Positions 1-9,137 are shown, counted from the stretch's first letter. The stretch: DNA of 64,000 bases from Candidatus Nitrosotalea bavarica (GCF_900167955.1 NZ_FUYK01000003.1:124001-188000); one strand, 5' to 3'. The notes: generated from the sequence alone by a model not told the origin. Program-made: numbers and translations.

Positions 1-458
1 AACCCTTCACTAAAGTTATGTGCGCCAATTCCTATTGCTATCATCATTGCAAGTTTGTATGCACTTGCATCATGGAAAAGTCGGTGAAGATGATCATCAC
101 CTTCTTTGAGGTTATCAACAGAGAGTATCTGAGGAAATTGTTTTGTCATAAATTTTGTTTCATACAATACCAGACCTAACAGACCTATTGCTATACCACC
201 AAACATTGCGGCAAGATCAATTACTGCATCACCAATTGGACCTTTTCCAGAAAATGCATCTGTCGCTGCGCTTGATGCAGTCTCATATCCATGACTAAAA
301 ACATCAATAATTAAAAATACTAAAATTCCAAGTGCAAATGCATTCAAGAAACCTTTCTTTTTTGAACTAAGGTGTTGTAATACAGCTATAGGAAGACCAA
401 GAAAAATTGTAAAACCTGCTATTGCACCAAGTAACAAAAGTTGCCAATAATTAATCAT
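1..458 (-). CDS. ZIP family metal transporter (partial, C-terminus outside window)
   Basis: The reverse strand from an ATG at 458 reads an integral membrane protein that runs off the left edge after about 152 residues. Three hydrophobic helices are visible (about 5-27, 37-55 and 78-100), then a His/Asp-containing cytoplasmic loop (GDDHLHRLFHD), then a fourth helix ending in HNFSEG. The HNxxEG motif in transmembrane helix 4 is the metal-binding signature of ZIP (ZupT/GufA-type) transporters, which bring Zn, Fe or Mn into the cytoplasm. The substrate cannot be read from this fragment. A TATA-like element lies 26-35 bases before the start, so the mRNA is probably leaderless. It is divergent from a winged-helix gene with a palindrome in between. 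Confidence 0.85.
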   Translation of the reverse strand, partial: MINYWQLLLLGAIAGFTIFLGLPIAVLQHLSSKKKGFLNAFALGILVFLIIDVFSHGYETASSAATDAFSGKGPIGDAVIDLAAMFGGIAIGLLGLVLYETKFMTKQFPQILSVDNLKEGDDHLHRLFHDASAYKLAMMIAIGIGAHNFSEG

Positions 459-483
459 GATAATTTAATTAGGATAAGCTAAC

Positions 484-493
484 TTATTTAAAT
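484..493 (-). promoter_or_regulatory. TATA box of the ZIP transporter gene
   Basis: On the minus strand the element reads ATTTAAATAA. Its centre is about 30 bases before the ATG at 458, the spacing expected for a leaderless archaeal transcript. Confidence 0.5.
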
Positions 494-533
494 CACTGAC
501 TAGTTCTATGATTGTAGAATTACTCCCGCGTCG

Positions 534-556
534 TTTAAATAGTTAGGCATGCCTAA
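534..556 (+). promoter_or_regulatory. TATA box plus palindromic operator of the winged-helix gene
   Basis: TTTAAATAG (534-542) is a TATA-like element. It is followed directly by the perfect 14-bp palindrome TTAGGCATGCCTAA (543-556), which ends 11 bases before the TTG start at 568. The expected transcription start is about 560-566, so a protein bound to the palindrome would sit between TATA box and start site and could block initiation. The TTAGG...CCTAA half-sites resemble DtxR/IdeR/MntR metal-repressor boxes, which fits the neighbouring ZIP transporter. The identity of the repressor is inference. Confidence 0.55.
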
Positions 557-567
557 TTCAAAAAATA

Positions 568-897
568 TTGAAAAAGAAAGTTCCATTATCGCAACTTAAA
601 AAATATGACATAAATCAAAAAATTCTAGAAGCGTTAGCAGATCTTCAATCAAGGTCAATATTATTTTCAATCATCAAGGAAGGAAAGACAGCACTAGAAT
701 TATCAGAAAAATACAGAATTCCCCTTAGTTCTGTTTACAAAAAGATTTCTGATTTAGAGCAACTTGCTCTAATAAGAGTAGACAAATGGGTCTTATCAGA
801 TAATGGAAAAAAATTCAAGGTGTACAAGAGCAGAATAAGTCGGGCAGAAATTAGTATTAAAAAACCAGAACCAATTATAATTTTGAGTCCAAATTAA
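568..897 (+). CDS. Small winged helix-turn-helix transcriptional regulator
   Basis: A 109-residue basic protein. Residues about 17-80 fit a winged helix: a helix containing SRSILFSIIKEG, the pair TALELSEKYRIP / SSVYKKISDLEQL as helix-turn-helix, and a wing ending VLSDNGKKFKVY. It has no metal-binding or dimerisation domain of DtxR type. The start is a TTG at 568; the ATG inside the palindrome (549) is in another frame. The TATA box and operator lie just upstream, so autoregulation is plausible. It is followed 47 bases later by the DsbA-like gene on the same strand. Its targets are unknown. Confidence 0.7.
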   Translation: MKKKVPLSQLKKYDINQKILEALADLQSRSILFSIIKEGKTALELSEKYRIPLSSVYKKISDLEQLALIRVDKWVLSDNGKKFKVYKSRISRAEISIKKPEPIIILSPN

Positions 898-944
898 AGC
901 CGATGTTCAAATAGTTAATATTCAAAGAAAACCCACTCAAAAAA

Positions 945-1592
945 GTGAAGAAATACTATTACTTTGCAATACCCGTAATCATAACAATAGCAGCAGTCTA
1001 TTACATGACAACTCCACATGAAAACAAACAGGATGAATTAACACCTCAAATGCTAGTACAAAATGGATCACCAATACTTGGAGATCCTAATGCAAAGATA
1101 ACCATCGTAGAGTTTGGGGATTATCAGTGTACATATTGTCATTTATTTCATGAAAACACCAAAGACGCATTACTCCAACAATACGTCGATACCGGAAAGG
1201 TCAACTTTGTATTTCGAGACTTCCCACTAAATGGCCCAGATTCAGTATTGGCTGCAGAGGGATCATATTGTGCAGATGACCAAGGCAAGTATTGGCAGTA
1301 TCATGATGAATTGTACAAAAACTGGGGAGGCGAGAAAACCGGGTGGGTAAATCAAAATTCATTAGACAAATTTGCCACAACAGTGGGCCTTGATTTAGAT
1401 AAGTTTGATAAATGCATGTCAGATAAGAAATACGAACAAAAAGTGCTAGACAATCAAAAATTCGGTGAGAAAATAGGAATAGATGCAACGCCGTCATTTA
1501 TCATATTTAGCAGTAAGAATGCGACCAAATTAGTAGGCGCACAACCAATATCAGTATTCCAGCAAGTTCTGGACAAATTCCAAAATAGTTAG
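945..1592 (+). CDS. DsbA-like membrane-anchored thiol-disulfide oxidoreductase
   Basis: 215 residues beginning at GTG 945. An N-terminal hydrophobic helix (about 5-21) anchors or exports the protein. The rest is a DsbA-type thioredoxin fold: FGDYQCTYC holds the redox pair C62-C65, a helical insertion follows, and IDATPSFIIF contains the cis-proline loop. Two further cysteines (in GSYCAD and DKCMSD) sit in the helical insertion. It should act outside the membrane in disulfide formation or isomerisation of exported proteins. A possible TATA element (TTCAAATAG, 906-914) precedes it. The aRF1 gene starts 10 bases after its stop and may be co-transcribed. Confidence 0.85.
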   Translation: MKKYYYFAIPVIITIAAVYYMTTPHENKQDELTPQMLVQNGSPILGDPNAKITIVEFGDYQCTYCHLFHENTKDALLQQYVDTGKVNFVFRDFPLNGPDSVLAAEGSYCADDQGKYWQYHDELYKNWGGEKTGWVNQNSLDKFATTVGLDLDKFDKCMSDKKYEQKVLDNQKFGEKIGIDATPSFIIFSSKNATKLVGAQPISVFQQVLDKFQNS

Positions 1593-1602
1593 GTAATAGT
1601 TC

Positions 1603-2877
1603 ATGGTCAAACCCAAGATAGAAAAACAAGATTCTGTAAAATTATACAAGCTACGAAATATGTTAGAAGAATTATCAGATAAAGAAGGACGTGGTACGGA
1701 ATTAATCTCACTTTATGTCCCTCCAAAAAAGGCATTGCATGAAGTCATAAACAATCTTCGCGAAGAGCAAGGAACTGCAGACAACATCAAGTCAGACCTT
1801 ACAAGAACGCATGTAGTAGATGCATTATCCAGAGTAATCCAGAGACTAAAACTGTACAAAACATCTCCCGATAAGGGACTAGTCATGTTTTGCGGTGCCT
1901 TACCACCAGAAGGCGGAGGACCAATTGGAAGTGAGGTCATAAAATTATACGAGATTGAACCTCCAAAAGAACTGCAGACATTTCTATACAGATGTGATGA
2001 TCATTTTCACGTAGATCTTCTCAAGGAAATGTTAAGAGATGACAACATGATTGGATTTTTAGCAATTGATGCCAAAGACGCAGGCTGGGGATTATTGCGC
2101 GGTAACAAATTAGATGTGTTATCAGAGACATCATCAGGTGTTGCAGGAAAACATAGACAGGGAGGCCAGTCTGCTAGAAGATTTGAAAGACTCAGAGAGA
2201 TGGAGCTTAATGATTACTATAACAGAGTAGCTCATACAACCCGAGAATATTTTATTGATATTTATCCAGTAAAGGGTCTCATAGTTTCAGGACCCGGACC
2301 TACAAAAGAGACTTTCTTGAGAGAAAACTATCTAGAATACAGACTACAAAATAACATTCTTGCAACTCTGGACTGTTCTTATGCAGGTTCAGAAGGAGTA
2401 CGCGAGGCATTTGCCAAAGCCCAAGATGTTCTTACAGATTATAGAATGGTTGAAGAAAAGAAGATGGTAGAAAAACTATTCGGTGACATACACTTCTCAA
2501 GAGGTCTTGCCACTTATGGCCTCAATGAAATTATTGATCTTATGAAAAGAAACGTTGTAGAGACTGTACTAGTTACAGATGACACCAACCTGCGAAAGAT
2601 TGACATCACATGTAGAAGATGCCAGAATCTCCAGACGGAGATTCTAGAGCGTCCAAAGGTTATTCCAAGATTACAACAACTACTAAGTCAGCCTTGTCCT
2701 GGCTGTAAAAGCATGGACTTGGAATCAACTGAACGTGACATTGTAGATTATCTAGATCTTCTTGCAGGTCAAACAGGTGCAAAAGTTGAGGTCATTACCG
2801 GATCAACTGAATATGGTGCAATGCTTTCAAGCATAGGCAAAGTTGGTGCATTTTTAAGATACAATCCCAATCAGTAA
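1603..2877 (+). CDS. prf1: Peptide chain release factor aRF1
   Basis: A 424-residue class-1 release factor of the archaeal/eukaryotic eRF1 family, which recognises all three stop codons and triggers hydrolysis of peptidyl-tRNA. The N-domain carries the stop-decoding NIKS motif at residues 61-64. The central domain carries GGQ at 187-189 (RQGGQSARRFE), which enters the peptidyl-transferase centre. The C-terminal L7Ae-like domain contains two cysteine pairs (CRRC and CPGC), a putative zinc site seen in archaeal members. Length matches the family. The ATG at 1603 lies 10 bases after dsbA. Confidence 0.97.
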   Translation: MVKPKIEKQDSVKLYKLRNMLEELSDKEGRGTELISLYVPPKKALHEVINNLREEQGTADNIKSDLTRTHVVDALSRVIQRLKLYKTSPDKGLVMFCGALPPEGGGPIGSEVIKLYEIEPPKELQTFLYRCDDHFHVDLLKEMLRDDNMIGFLAIDAKDAGWGLLRGNKLDVLSETSSGVAGKHRQGGQSARRFERLREMELNDYYNRVAHTTREYFIDIYPVKGLIVSGPGPTKETFLRENYLEYRLQNNILATLDCSYAGSEGVREAFAKAQDVLTDYRMVEEKKMVEKLFGDIHFSRGLATYGLNEIIDLMKRNVVETVLVTDDTNLRKIDITCRRCQNLQTEILERPKVIPRLQQLLSQPCPGCKSMDLESTERDIVDYLDLLAGQTGAKVEVITGSTEYGAMLSSIGKVGAFLRYNPNQ

Positions 2878-2991
2878 TTTTTTAAAATATTAGTTATAAT
2901 GAAATAAACTTTTGATAGAAAATTAAATTCAATCGTAGTATACAGATAGCATTCAATAAACAGTAAATATCATTTAGAATTAAGATCAGTC

Positions 2992-3699
2992 GTGCATTTT
3001 TGGTTAGGATCATATTGTAATGTTCAAAATGTTGACACATTATCATATCCAACTCAAGTCACTGCAATTTCAGATATAATTACACTTGTATCAGATCTAG
3101 GAAATAACATTCCCGATAAATCATGGATGCTCTATCTTTTGGAATTATTTAATGCGCAACAAATTCCTGTTGAACTAAATCTGATTTGTTCATTTAATGA
3201 TGATGGTAAATTTCATGCTATATTCGGAGGAGTAAATCAATACGAGTTTAAGATCAAACCAATAATTGGACATTCATATCTACGCCAAATCATCATGGAA
3301 TCAGTAGAACAGAGGATTTCATACCATCTCAAAGATGAGACAACAGGTGAGACAGATTCATTTACGTTACAGCAAAATAAAAATTTGTTTGATTTTACTA
3401 TAACAAAGAATTTCACAGGACTTGAATGGCATAACAAAGTAGGAAATACTCCATATCCAATCAGATATGAAGTAAAAATATCACATCTTGCATATGGAAT
3501 AAATGATAATCATTCAGATTTGCAATCTTTAACATATTTTCCGTATAACCAATTATTACCAGATGATGAAGGACTTGCAAGGCAGTATCCAGTATCGCTT
3601 GATAATTTTGAAATCAAGAATGGATTTATTACATATGAAATTGTGGATGGTAAATATAATTCAGGAATCATAAACAGATTTCTAAAACCATACCTCTAA
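2992..3699 (+). CDS. Conserved-looking hypothetical protein
   Basis: A 235-residue protein from GTG 2992 that I do not recognise. It is rich in aromatic residues and alternating polar/hydrophobic stretches (for example HAIFGGVNQYEFKIKPI and FDFTITKNFTGLEW), which suggests a mainly beta-sandwich fold of lectin or jelly-roll type. No signal peptide, transmembrane helix or catalytic motif is evident. It stands alone, 114 bases after aRF1 and 25 bases before thioredoxin. A secreted-enzyme role (for example a G1-like peptidase or sugar-binding protein) would be a guess. Confidence 0.6.
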   Translation: MHFWLGSYCNVQNVDTLSYPTQVTAISDIITLVSDLGNNIPDKSWMLYLLELFNAQQIPVELNLICSFNDDGKFHAIFGGVNQYEFKIKPIIGHSYLRQIIMESVEQRISYHLKDETTGETDSFTLQQNKNLFDFTITKNFTGLEWHNKVGNTPYPIRYEVKISHLAYGINDNHSDLQSLTYFPYNQLLPDDEGLARQYPVSLDNFEIKNGFITYEIVDGKYNSGIINRFLKPYL

Positions 3700-3724
3700 A
3701 TATTTTAAGATTTCACGCAAATTC

Positions 3725-4045
3725 ATGGAGCATGTAACACCAGAAGAATTTGATTCAAAAGTATTAAAACCAGACAAAAAGACAGTCGTTCTATTTTATG
3801 CAACATGGTGTCCATATTGTACCAATTTCAAACCAACTTTTGAATCTGCAAAAATTGAAAAGGCAGACAAGATTGGATCAATTATTGATGAGGATGAAAA
3901 TCCACTCTGGGACAGATTCAATATCCAGGCAGTTCCCACAATGCTGGTATTTCAAAATGGAAAAATAATTTCAAGAAGAGATGCCAAGAAACATGTCGGT
4001 CTTACAAAATCAGACATGGATTCAATCGTTACAGAATTATCTTGA
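3725..4045 (+). CDS. Thioredoxin
   Basis: A 106-residue single-domain thioredoxin without signal peptide, so cytoplasmic. The redox motif is WCPYC (residues 28-32) after VLFYAT, and AVPTMLVF supplies the cis-proline. The CPYC active site, rather than CGPC, is the glutaredoxin-like variant found in many archaeal thioredoxins. It probably reduces cytoplasmic disulfides or peroxiredoxins. Its end overlaps the convergent HIT gene by 9 bases. Confidence 0.88.
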   Translation: MEHVTPEEFDSKVLKPDKKTVVLFYATWCPYCTNFKPTFESAKIEKADKIGSIIDEDENPLWDRFNIQAVPTMLVFQNGKIISRRDAKKHVGLTKSDMDSIVTELS

Positions 4046-4450
4046 CAACATATTGTTTCTAATTGCTTTTGCCAATTCGTCAAGATCATCATTTGCGCTA
4101 ATCATTCTTCTTGCCCAGGAATTTCCTATCTTGTGATATCTTGGAATAATATGAACATGCACATGTGGAATAATCTGGTTGGCGGACTTTCCATTATTTT
4201 GTCCAATGTTAAATCCATCTGCTCCTGTCGCTGCAAGAATACTACGTGCTATGAGAGGAACTCTAGAAAATAGTGCTCCAACTTCATCATTTGGCATGTC
4301 AATAATTTTTTCATGATGTAACTTGGGCATGACTAGTGAGTGTCCCTTCTGTATTGGATACTTGTCCATAATTGCAATGTGGGATTCATCTTCAAATATA
4401 ATATGAGCATCTTGTTTTTTATTAATAATATTGCAGAAAATACAGTCCAT
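4037..4450 (-). CDS. HIT family nucleotide hydrolase (Hint-like)
   Basis: 137 residues from the ATG at 4450. N-terminal CIFC and a later histidine form the usual zinc site of bacterial/archaeal HIT proteins. The catalytic triad is HVHVHII near residue 108. The family hydrolyses AMP-lysine or dinucleotide substrates such as adenosine phosphoramidates. A GTG at 4462 is in frame, but a TATA box (TATAAATAAA on the minus strand, about 4470-4479) puts the transcript start near 4450, so the ATG is preferred. It converges on thioredoxin with a 9-base overlap. Confidence 0.9.
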   Translation of the reverse strand: MDCIFCNIINKKQDAHIIFEDESHIAIMDKYPIQKGHSLVMPKLHHEKIIDMPNDEVGALFSRVPLIARSILAATGADGFNIGQNNGKSANQIIPHVHVHIIPRYHKIGNSWARRMISANDDLDELAKAIRNNMLSR

Positions 4451-4561
4451 GCCTTTTTGCACAAAGTATTTTATTTATACTCACCTTCATGAGATCTTAA
4501 AATTATACTCGTCCATGTCAGATACTGTTATTTAGGGTAAAATTTTGACTTGTATCGTCAA

Positions 4562-5164
4562 ATGGGCAAAAAAGATAGAGAAGAGCGAGTGCAGGAAAGA
4601 GAGAGTTTTTACCAAAAGCGACAAAAGACCCAATTTAGGAACAAGGCAATAGCAATAGGCATTTTAGCAGGAATTGTCGTAGTACTTGGAATATCAAGTT
4701 ATAATTTCTACATATTATCTTCACAAGTAACACCAAGTGGAATGCCACCCGGCTCAGGTACTCTTGGAGGAATTCACATTCATGCAGGACTATTGACTAT
4801 GATTTACGGTCAACAATTTGATTACTCATCTACAGCTTACCAGATAAAAAATCCATACATTAGTTTCCAAAAAGGAAATGGTGAAACAGTGCACATGATG
4901 GCAACCAATGTTACAATGGGATTTCTCTTTAGCTCACTAAAAATTGGATTGGATGACAAGTGCTTTACATTCCCAGACCAACGTGCATTTTGTACAAATG
5001 ACAAGTACACACTAAAGTTCTATGTTAATCATCATGAGGTACCAGATCTGAAAAACTATGTCTTCAAAGACCAAGATAGAATGTTGATATCATATGGCAA
5101 TGAGAATGACACTCAGATAAATGCCCAGTTGGCCAAATTAGACGGATTCAAACTAATAACTTAG
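4562..5164 (+). CDS. Membrane-anchored hypothetical protein with extracellular domain
   Basis: 200 residues. A highly charged cytoplasmic N-terminus (KKDREERVQERESF...) is followed by one transmembrane helix (about 29-50) and an extracellular domain with several histidines (GGIHIHAGLL, TVHMMAT, YVNHHEV) and two cysteines (KCFTF, AFCTN). The TTG at 4550 is in frame, but a TATA-like TTATTTAGG at 4528-4536 fits leaderless initiation at ATG 4562. The His-rich ectodomain could bind a metal, which is only an inference. The end overlaps the convergent FN3 gene by 4 bases. I do not recognise the family. Confidence 0.75.
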   Translation: MGKKDREERVQERESFYQKRQKTQFRNKAIAIGILAGIVVVLGISSYNFYILSSQVTPSGMPPGSGTLGGIHIHAGLLTMIYGQQFDYSSTAYQIKNPYISFQKGNGETVHMMATNVTMGFLFSSLKIGLDDKCFTFPDQRAFCTNDKYTLKFYVNHHEVPDLKNYVFKDQDRMLISYGNENDTQINAQLAKLDGFKLIT

Positions 5165-6411
5165 GATTCAGAGAGTTCGTCTTTTAGTGTCCTGAATTCA
5201 TCCAAAGTAATTTCCCCTTTTGCCAATCTATTTTTGAGGATTGTCATTGCATAATCCCAATCATGTTTCTCGAGTGTAGACTCTATTGGCATTGGTGCAT
5301 CTTTTCTTGTTTCAGTAGCCCTACTTGGAGTTTTTCGTTTCTTTCTAAGATAAAGAATGGTTACAACTATTCCAACTCCCACAAGGGAGATCATTGGATA
5401 TAGCATGGTACTAGTAGCAAAGTTTGTAGAGCCACTTGACGCCAAATTATTTTTCTGTACTACCATAGATTTTTGTGCACCCAGATTAGCTGCCATATCA
5501 TTCACCCCAATGCTTTCATCGAGTTGAATAGTTTGCTGAGTATTTTGTGGCAGATTAGGCGATTGGTTAGAGGATGGATTAGAAGAAGGGTTAGAATTTT
5601 GTCCGTTAAGTAGTTCTTGTAATTGCCTTGCAGCGGCATATCGTTGTTGAAGAATATCGCTTAACGATTGGTTTGAGTTTTGATTAGTTGAACCTGGATT
5701 TTGATTAGTGGAACTGGTATTTTGTTCAGCAGGGGCAGTTGGAGGTGGTAGTGTAAACAAAGTAGATGCAGTGGAAGGAAGACTCGTGCCAGCAGCGTTT
5801 ATTGTCGATACTCTATAGGAGTGTTCCGAGTTTGGAATCAGACTCATGTCTTGATAAGTTGTTGTTTGCAAGTTTGCAATAAGGTTAAAACCGCTTCCGT
5901 CATTTCTTTCGATTTCATATCCCGTAATAGGTAGACTCCCGTTGTTTTGAGGAGGTAACCAACTAAGATCAATTTCAGTGGGAGAGGAAGACGTAGCTGT
6001 CATGTTAGTAGGCGGTGATGGTGCAAGAGATGAACCATCAGGCGAAAACGCAAAACTGACCGTTTTACCATCTATTTTATTTGCAACAAAGGCAGTTGCA
6101 TTGTATAATCCTTTTAGTGAAAATATTTGCTGATTGCTTGGAAGACTAGTATCAACGCTTACCTGAAATGCATTATTGTTATCAGCGGTTCCCGATACTA
6201 GTAATACAAATTTGTTAGTTGGATCAAAAATTAGAATGGTGACATTATGAGGATCAGTACTTAACGTAGTACCAGAAAATTGTATCATGTCTCCGGCTTT
6301 GTAAAATGATGAGCTGGTTTGAAGCGAGGTCACTTCGGCATGAACAGGAATTATGACAGATGTGGAAATAACGGATAAAATTACAACGAGATATATCTGA
6401 TTTTTATTCAT
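5161..6411 (-). CDS. Surface protein with fibronectin type III domain, TM helix and cytoplasmic SHOCT motif
   Basis: A 416-residue exported protein. It has a signal peptide (1 to about 25, ending PVHA) and a beta-rich domain (about 30-125). The fibronectin type III domain (about 130-222) shows PPTNMTAT, DLSWLPP and GYEIER. A long Asn/Ser/Gln-rich linker follows, then a transmembrane helix (about 331-352) and a basic cytoplasmic tail. The tail ends in a SHOCT-like motif (LKNRLAKGEITLDEFRTLK, about 388-416). SHOCT motifs usually mediate oligomerisation. A TATA-like TTTTTAATAG about 30 bases before ATG 6411 supports the start. It probably has an adhesion or envelope role. Confidence 0.82.
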   Translation of the reverse strand: MNKNQIYLVVILSVISTSVIIPVHAEVTSLQTSSSFYKAGDMIQFSGTTLSTDPHNVTILIFDPTNKFVLLVSGTADNNNAFQVSVDTSLPSNQQIFSLKGLYNATAFVANKIDGKTVSFAFSPDGSSLAPSPPTNMTATSSSPTEIDLSWLPPQNNGSLPITGYEIERNDGSGFNLIANLQTTTYQDMSLIPNSEHSYRVSTINAAGTSLPSTASTLFTLPPPTAPAEQNTSSTNQNPGSTNQNSNQSLSDILQQRYAAARQLQELLNGQNSNPSSNPSSNQSPNLPQNTQQTIQLDESIGVNDMAANLGAQKSMVVQKNNLASSGSTNFATSTMLYPMISLVGVGIVVTILYLRKKRKTPSRATETRKDAPMPIESTLEKHDWDYAMTILKNRLAKGEITLDEFRTLKDELSES

Positions 6412-6567
6412 GTCAAGAATCCATTGAATTTAACTATTAAAAACTCAGTAGAATTGTAAAGAAGTGTTAATTAAACTAAAAAATCTTGACAGGAAAAGTC
6501 ATGGTTTTCATCCTAGAAGGTATAGAACGTAATGCGTAAACTGCATCTGCTAATTCGTACAAGTTAA

Positions 6568-6918
6568 TTACTTTTTCCACATTTTTTGCCAAGTTTCAGC
6601 AAATTTGTTCATTGCTTCGCCATATGTTTTTACTTGATACATGCTAGATTGATTGAGTATCCTTTGCCAATCATCACCAAATTGTTTGAATGCGTTAATT
6701 CCTGCGTCGCTCATAGATTTTTTCCAATTCTCAGTAAACTCTCTCACGGTTTTATCATTAGTGTCTTTCAATGCATTTGCCATGGCGTCTTTATAGTTTG
6801 ATTGAACATCATTAGTTGCCCTCTGAAGAGATTCAAAGGCGCCCATCCATGCCTTGAGCGATTTATTATAGTCAAACCAGAATTTATCCCAATCTTTAGG
6901 TGGATTTTGTTTTGACAT
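6568..6918 (-). CDS. Small helical protein, phasin/PhaE-like (tentative)
   Basis: 116 residues, almost wholly helical by composition, with regularly placed Trp/Phe (WDKFWFDYN, AWMGAFESL, FTENWKKS, FGDDWQRIL, FAETWQKMW) and no cysteines, signal or membrane segment. Amphipathic helices of this kind occur in phasins and in PhaE, the accessory subunit of class III polyhydroxyalkanoate synthase, which some Thaumarchaeota encode. No phaC lies in this window, so the assignment is weak. The gene stands alone between the FN3 protein and ilvD. ATG at 6918. Confidence 0.6.
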   Translation of the reverse strand: MSKQNPPKDWDKFWFDYNKSLKAWMGAFESLQRATNDVQSNYKDAMANALKDTNDKTVREFTENWKKSMSDAGINAFKQFGDDWQRILNQSSMYQVKTYGEAMNKFAETWQKMWKK

Positions 6919-7107
6919 GTAATAGAATTGTCTTATTACTTGATAAGACTATTGATGATTATCAGGAATATCACTTTTGGACGTTTAACTTGATGTTAAT
7001 GCGTAGATTCAAAGAAATGATAACAATCAATTTAGATTGAAAATATACTAAACCCCAAGTAGAACAGTACGAGACATACGATCTCATGCGTGAAAATTTC
7101 TAGTATG

Positions 7108-7116
7108 TATAAAATA
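7108..7116 (+). promoter_or_regulatory. TATA box of ilvD
   Basis: TATAAAATA at 7108-7116. Expected initiation falls near 7133-7142, exactly where the two candidate start codons (GTG 7133, ATG 7142) lie, so ilvD is probably leaderless. Confidence 0.55.
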
Positions 7117-7132
7117 GGGGATGTAAAAGATA

Positions 7133-8818
7133 GTGACAATAATGGAGATATCAAGTAGAAACGTAGTAGAAGGTACAGCGAGGGCTCCACATCGAGCCAT
7201 GTACAAAGCAATGGGTCTAGATGATAATGATTTAGGAAAACCATTCATTGGAGTATCACATAGCGGAAATGAAGCTACACCGTGTAACATCCATCTTGGG
7301 AGATTGGCAACTCATGCAAAAGCAGGAGTAGAAAGCGCAGGAGGTACACCAAGAGAATTTTCAACAATTGCCGTAAGCGATGGAATTGCAATGGGGCATG
7401 AAGGTATGAAGTCATCTCTGGTCAGCAGAGAAATCATTGCAGATTCAATTGAATTAATGGTAAGAGCCCACCAGTATGACGGACTGGTTGGAATTGCAGG
7501 TTGTGACAAGAGTCTTCCAGGTACTATGATGGCAATGGCGCGTCTCAACTTACCATCAGTCTTTGTTTATGGAGGTACAATAATGCCAGGAGTTTACGAG
7601 GGAAAACAAGTAACAGTTCAAGATGTTTATGAAGCAGTTGGCGCATATGATGCAGGTAATTTAACATTAGAGGCACTGAAAAATTTAGAAAACGTAGCAT
7701 GTCCAAATTCTGGTTCATGTGGAGGAATGTATACTGCAAATACCATGGCATCAATTAGTGAGGCAATCGGAATAGCACTTCCAGGAAATGCATCGCCACC
7801 AGCAGAAGATCCAAGAAGAGAAAAAATGCTTTACGAAAGCGGAAAAGCTGTAATGAATTTACTTGAAAAGGGAATAAGACCAAAGGATATTTTGACATAT
7901 GAAGCATTTGAGAATGCAATTACAGTTGCCAATGCAATAGGAGGTTCAACAAATGCAGTATTGCATTTGCTTGCCCTATCACGTGAGATGGGAGTAAAAC
8001 TAGAACTGGATGACTTTGAGAGAATTAGAAGAAAGACACCACATCTTGCAGACATGAGACCAGGTGGGACATATGTCATGTTGGATCTTGACAAAATAGG
8101 CGGAATCCCACTATTGATGAAAAGTTTACAAAAGAAAAATCTCATAAATGAAAATATAATTACAGTTACAGGTAAGACAGTAAAACAGAATCTAGATTCA
8201 TTACAGATTTCATTTGATGTAAATCAGCAGGTCCTAAAATCAATCGAGTCCCCAATTCATGAAGTTGGAACTCTAACAATACTTAGAGGAACACTTGCAC
8301 CAGAAGGAGCAGTTGTAAAAGTTGCAGGAGTTCACACAAAAGAGTTTAGAGGAAGGGCCAAAGTATACGACAGAGAAGAAGATGCATTTGATGCAATATC
8401 AAAACGACAAATAAAGGAACACGATGTAGTAATCATACGATATGAAGGTCCAAAGGGAGGACCAGGTATGCGAGAGATGCTAGGAGTAACAGCTGCTCTT
8501 GTCGGACAAAACCTAGGTGAAAAAGTTGCATTGATAACAGATGGAAGATTTTCAGGCGCAACACGAGGTTTCATGATAGGACATGTTGCCCCAGAAGCGG
8601 CGGTGGGAGGAAATATTGCACTAGTCAATGAAGGAGATGAGATTGTAATCAATCTTGAAAAAAACACTATCGATATAATGGTACCAGAAAACGAACTTGC
8701 ACAAAGAAGAAAAGATTGGAAGCCAAGAAAACCAAATTATGAAAGTGGTGCTCTTGCAAAATATGCATCACTTGTAACTTCTGCCGCTGAAGGTGCAATT
8801 ACAAAACCAATCTGGTAA
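7133..8818 (+). CDS. ilvD: Dihydroxy-acid dehydratase
   Basis: A 561-residue IlvD/Edd family enzyme that dehydrates 2,3-dihydroxy-isovalerate and -methylvalerate to the 2-keto acids of valine and isoleucine. Cysteines that can ligate the Fe-S cluster are in [17 protein letters not shown] and [14 protein letters not shown]. Other signatures are [20 protein letters not shown] and [14 protein letters not shown] 7133 is the longest start and ATG 7142 (three codons later) is equally compatible with the TATA box. It lies away from the ilvBN-leuAB operon at 29-34 kb; ilvC and ilvE are not in the window. Confidence 0.97.
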   Translation: MTIMEISSRNVVEGTARAPHRAMYKAMGLDDNDLGKPFIGVSHSGNEATPCNIHLGRLATHAKAGVESAGGTPREFSTIAVSDGIAMGHEGMKSSLVSREIIADSIELMVRAHQYDGLVGIAGCDKSLPGTMMAMARLNLPSVFVYGGTIMPGVYEGKQVTVQDVYEAVGAYDAGNLTLEALKNLENVACPNSGSCGGMYTANTMASISEAIGIALPGNASPPAEDPRREKMLYESGKAVMNLLEKGIRPKDILTYEAFENAITVANAIGGSTNAVLHLLALSREMGVKLELDDFERIRRKTPHLADMRPGGTYVMLDLDKIGGIPLLMKSLQKKNLINENIITVTGKTVKQNLDSLQISFDVNQQVLKSIESPIHEVGTLTILRGTLAPEGAVVKVAGVHTKEFRGRAKVYDREEDAFDAISKRQIKEHDVVIIRYEGPKGGPGMREMLGVTAALVGQNLGEKVALITDGRFSGATRGFMIGHVAPEAAVGGNIALVNEGDEIVINLEKNTIDIMVPENELAQRRKDWKPRKPNYESGALAKYASLVTSAAEGAITKPIW

Positions 8819-8841
8819 ATACTAGAATTTTCTAATGCCGA

Positions 8842-9054
8842 TTATTCTGGAATATGGTATTGGCAGAAAAGCCTCAATTTCATACCAATTCTTTTTGCAG
8901 TGACAGATACACCATCTTCAAGACCCTTTTGGCATATGATACAGGTTGCCTCTTGTGTAGTTGTTTTTACAGGAGTTTTTTTTACTACAAAATACAGGTC
9001 TTGGAATAGCAATGATGTTGCCTTGCCAAACTCTGGAATCAGGATTTGAGACAT
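8842..9054 (-). CDS. Zinc mini-protein (CxxC ... CxxH)
   Basis: A 70-residue protein. Its second half has CIIC (residues 38-41) and, at the end, FCQYH, making a likely four-ligand zinc site of the type C-x2-C ... C-x2-H. The N-terminal part is hydrophobic (TSLLFQDLYFVV). A TATA element (TTTATATG on the minus strand, about 9075-9085) lies 25-30 bases before the ATG, consistent with a leaderless gene. The terminal CxxH layout recurs in the small proteins at 19772 and 23440. Function unknown; nucleic-acid or protein binding is possible. Confidence 0.7.
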   Translation of the reverse strand: MSQILIPEFGKATSLLFQDLYFVVKKTPVKTTTQEATCIICQKGLEDGVSVTAKRIGMKLRLFCQYHIPE

Positions 9055-9127
9055 GTCTCACATACATCCAGATCGCATATAAAGGTACCGTACTATACAG
9101 TAATTATCAAATATAGACTTGGCTTAA

Positions 9128-9137
9128 TTTTAAATAG
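9128..9137 (+). promoter_or_regulatory. TATA box of the trp operon
   Basis: TTTTAAATAG at 9128-9137, centred about 31 bases before the GTG of trpE. The transcript should begin within a few bases of the start codon, leaving no room for a leader peptide or riboswitch. Confidence 0.55.

Noticed and set aside
7312-8667. Minus-strand ORFs inside ilvD
   Set aside because: They are antisense shadows of a highly conserved enzyme; no start signals or recognisable proteins.
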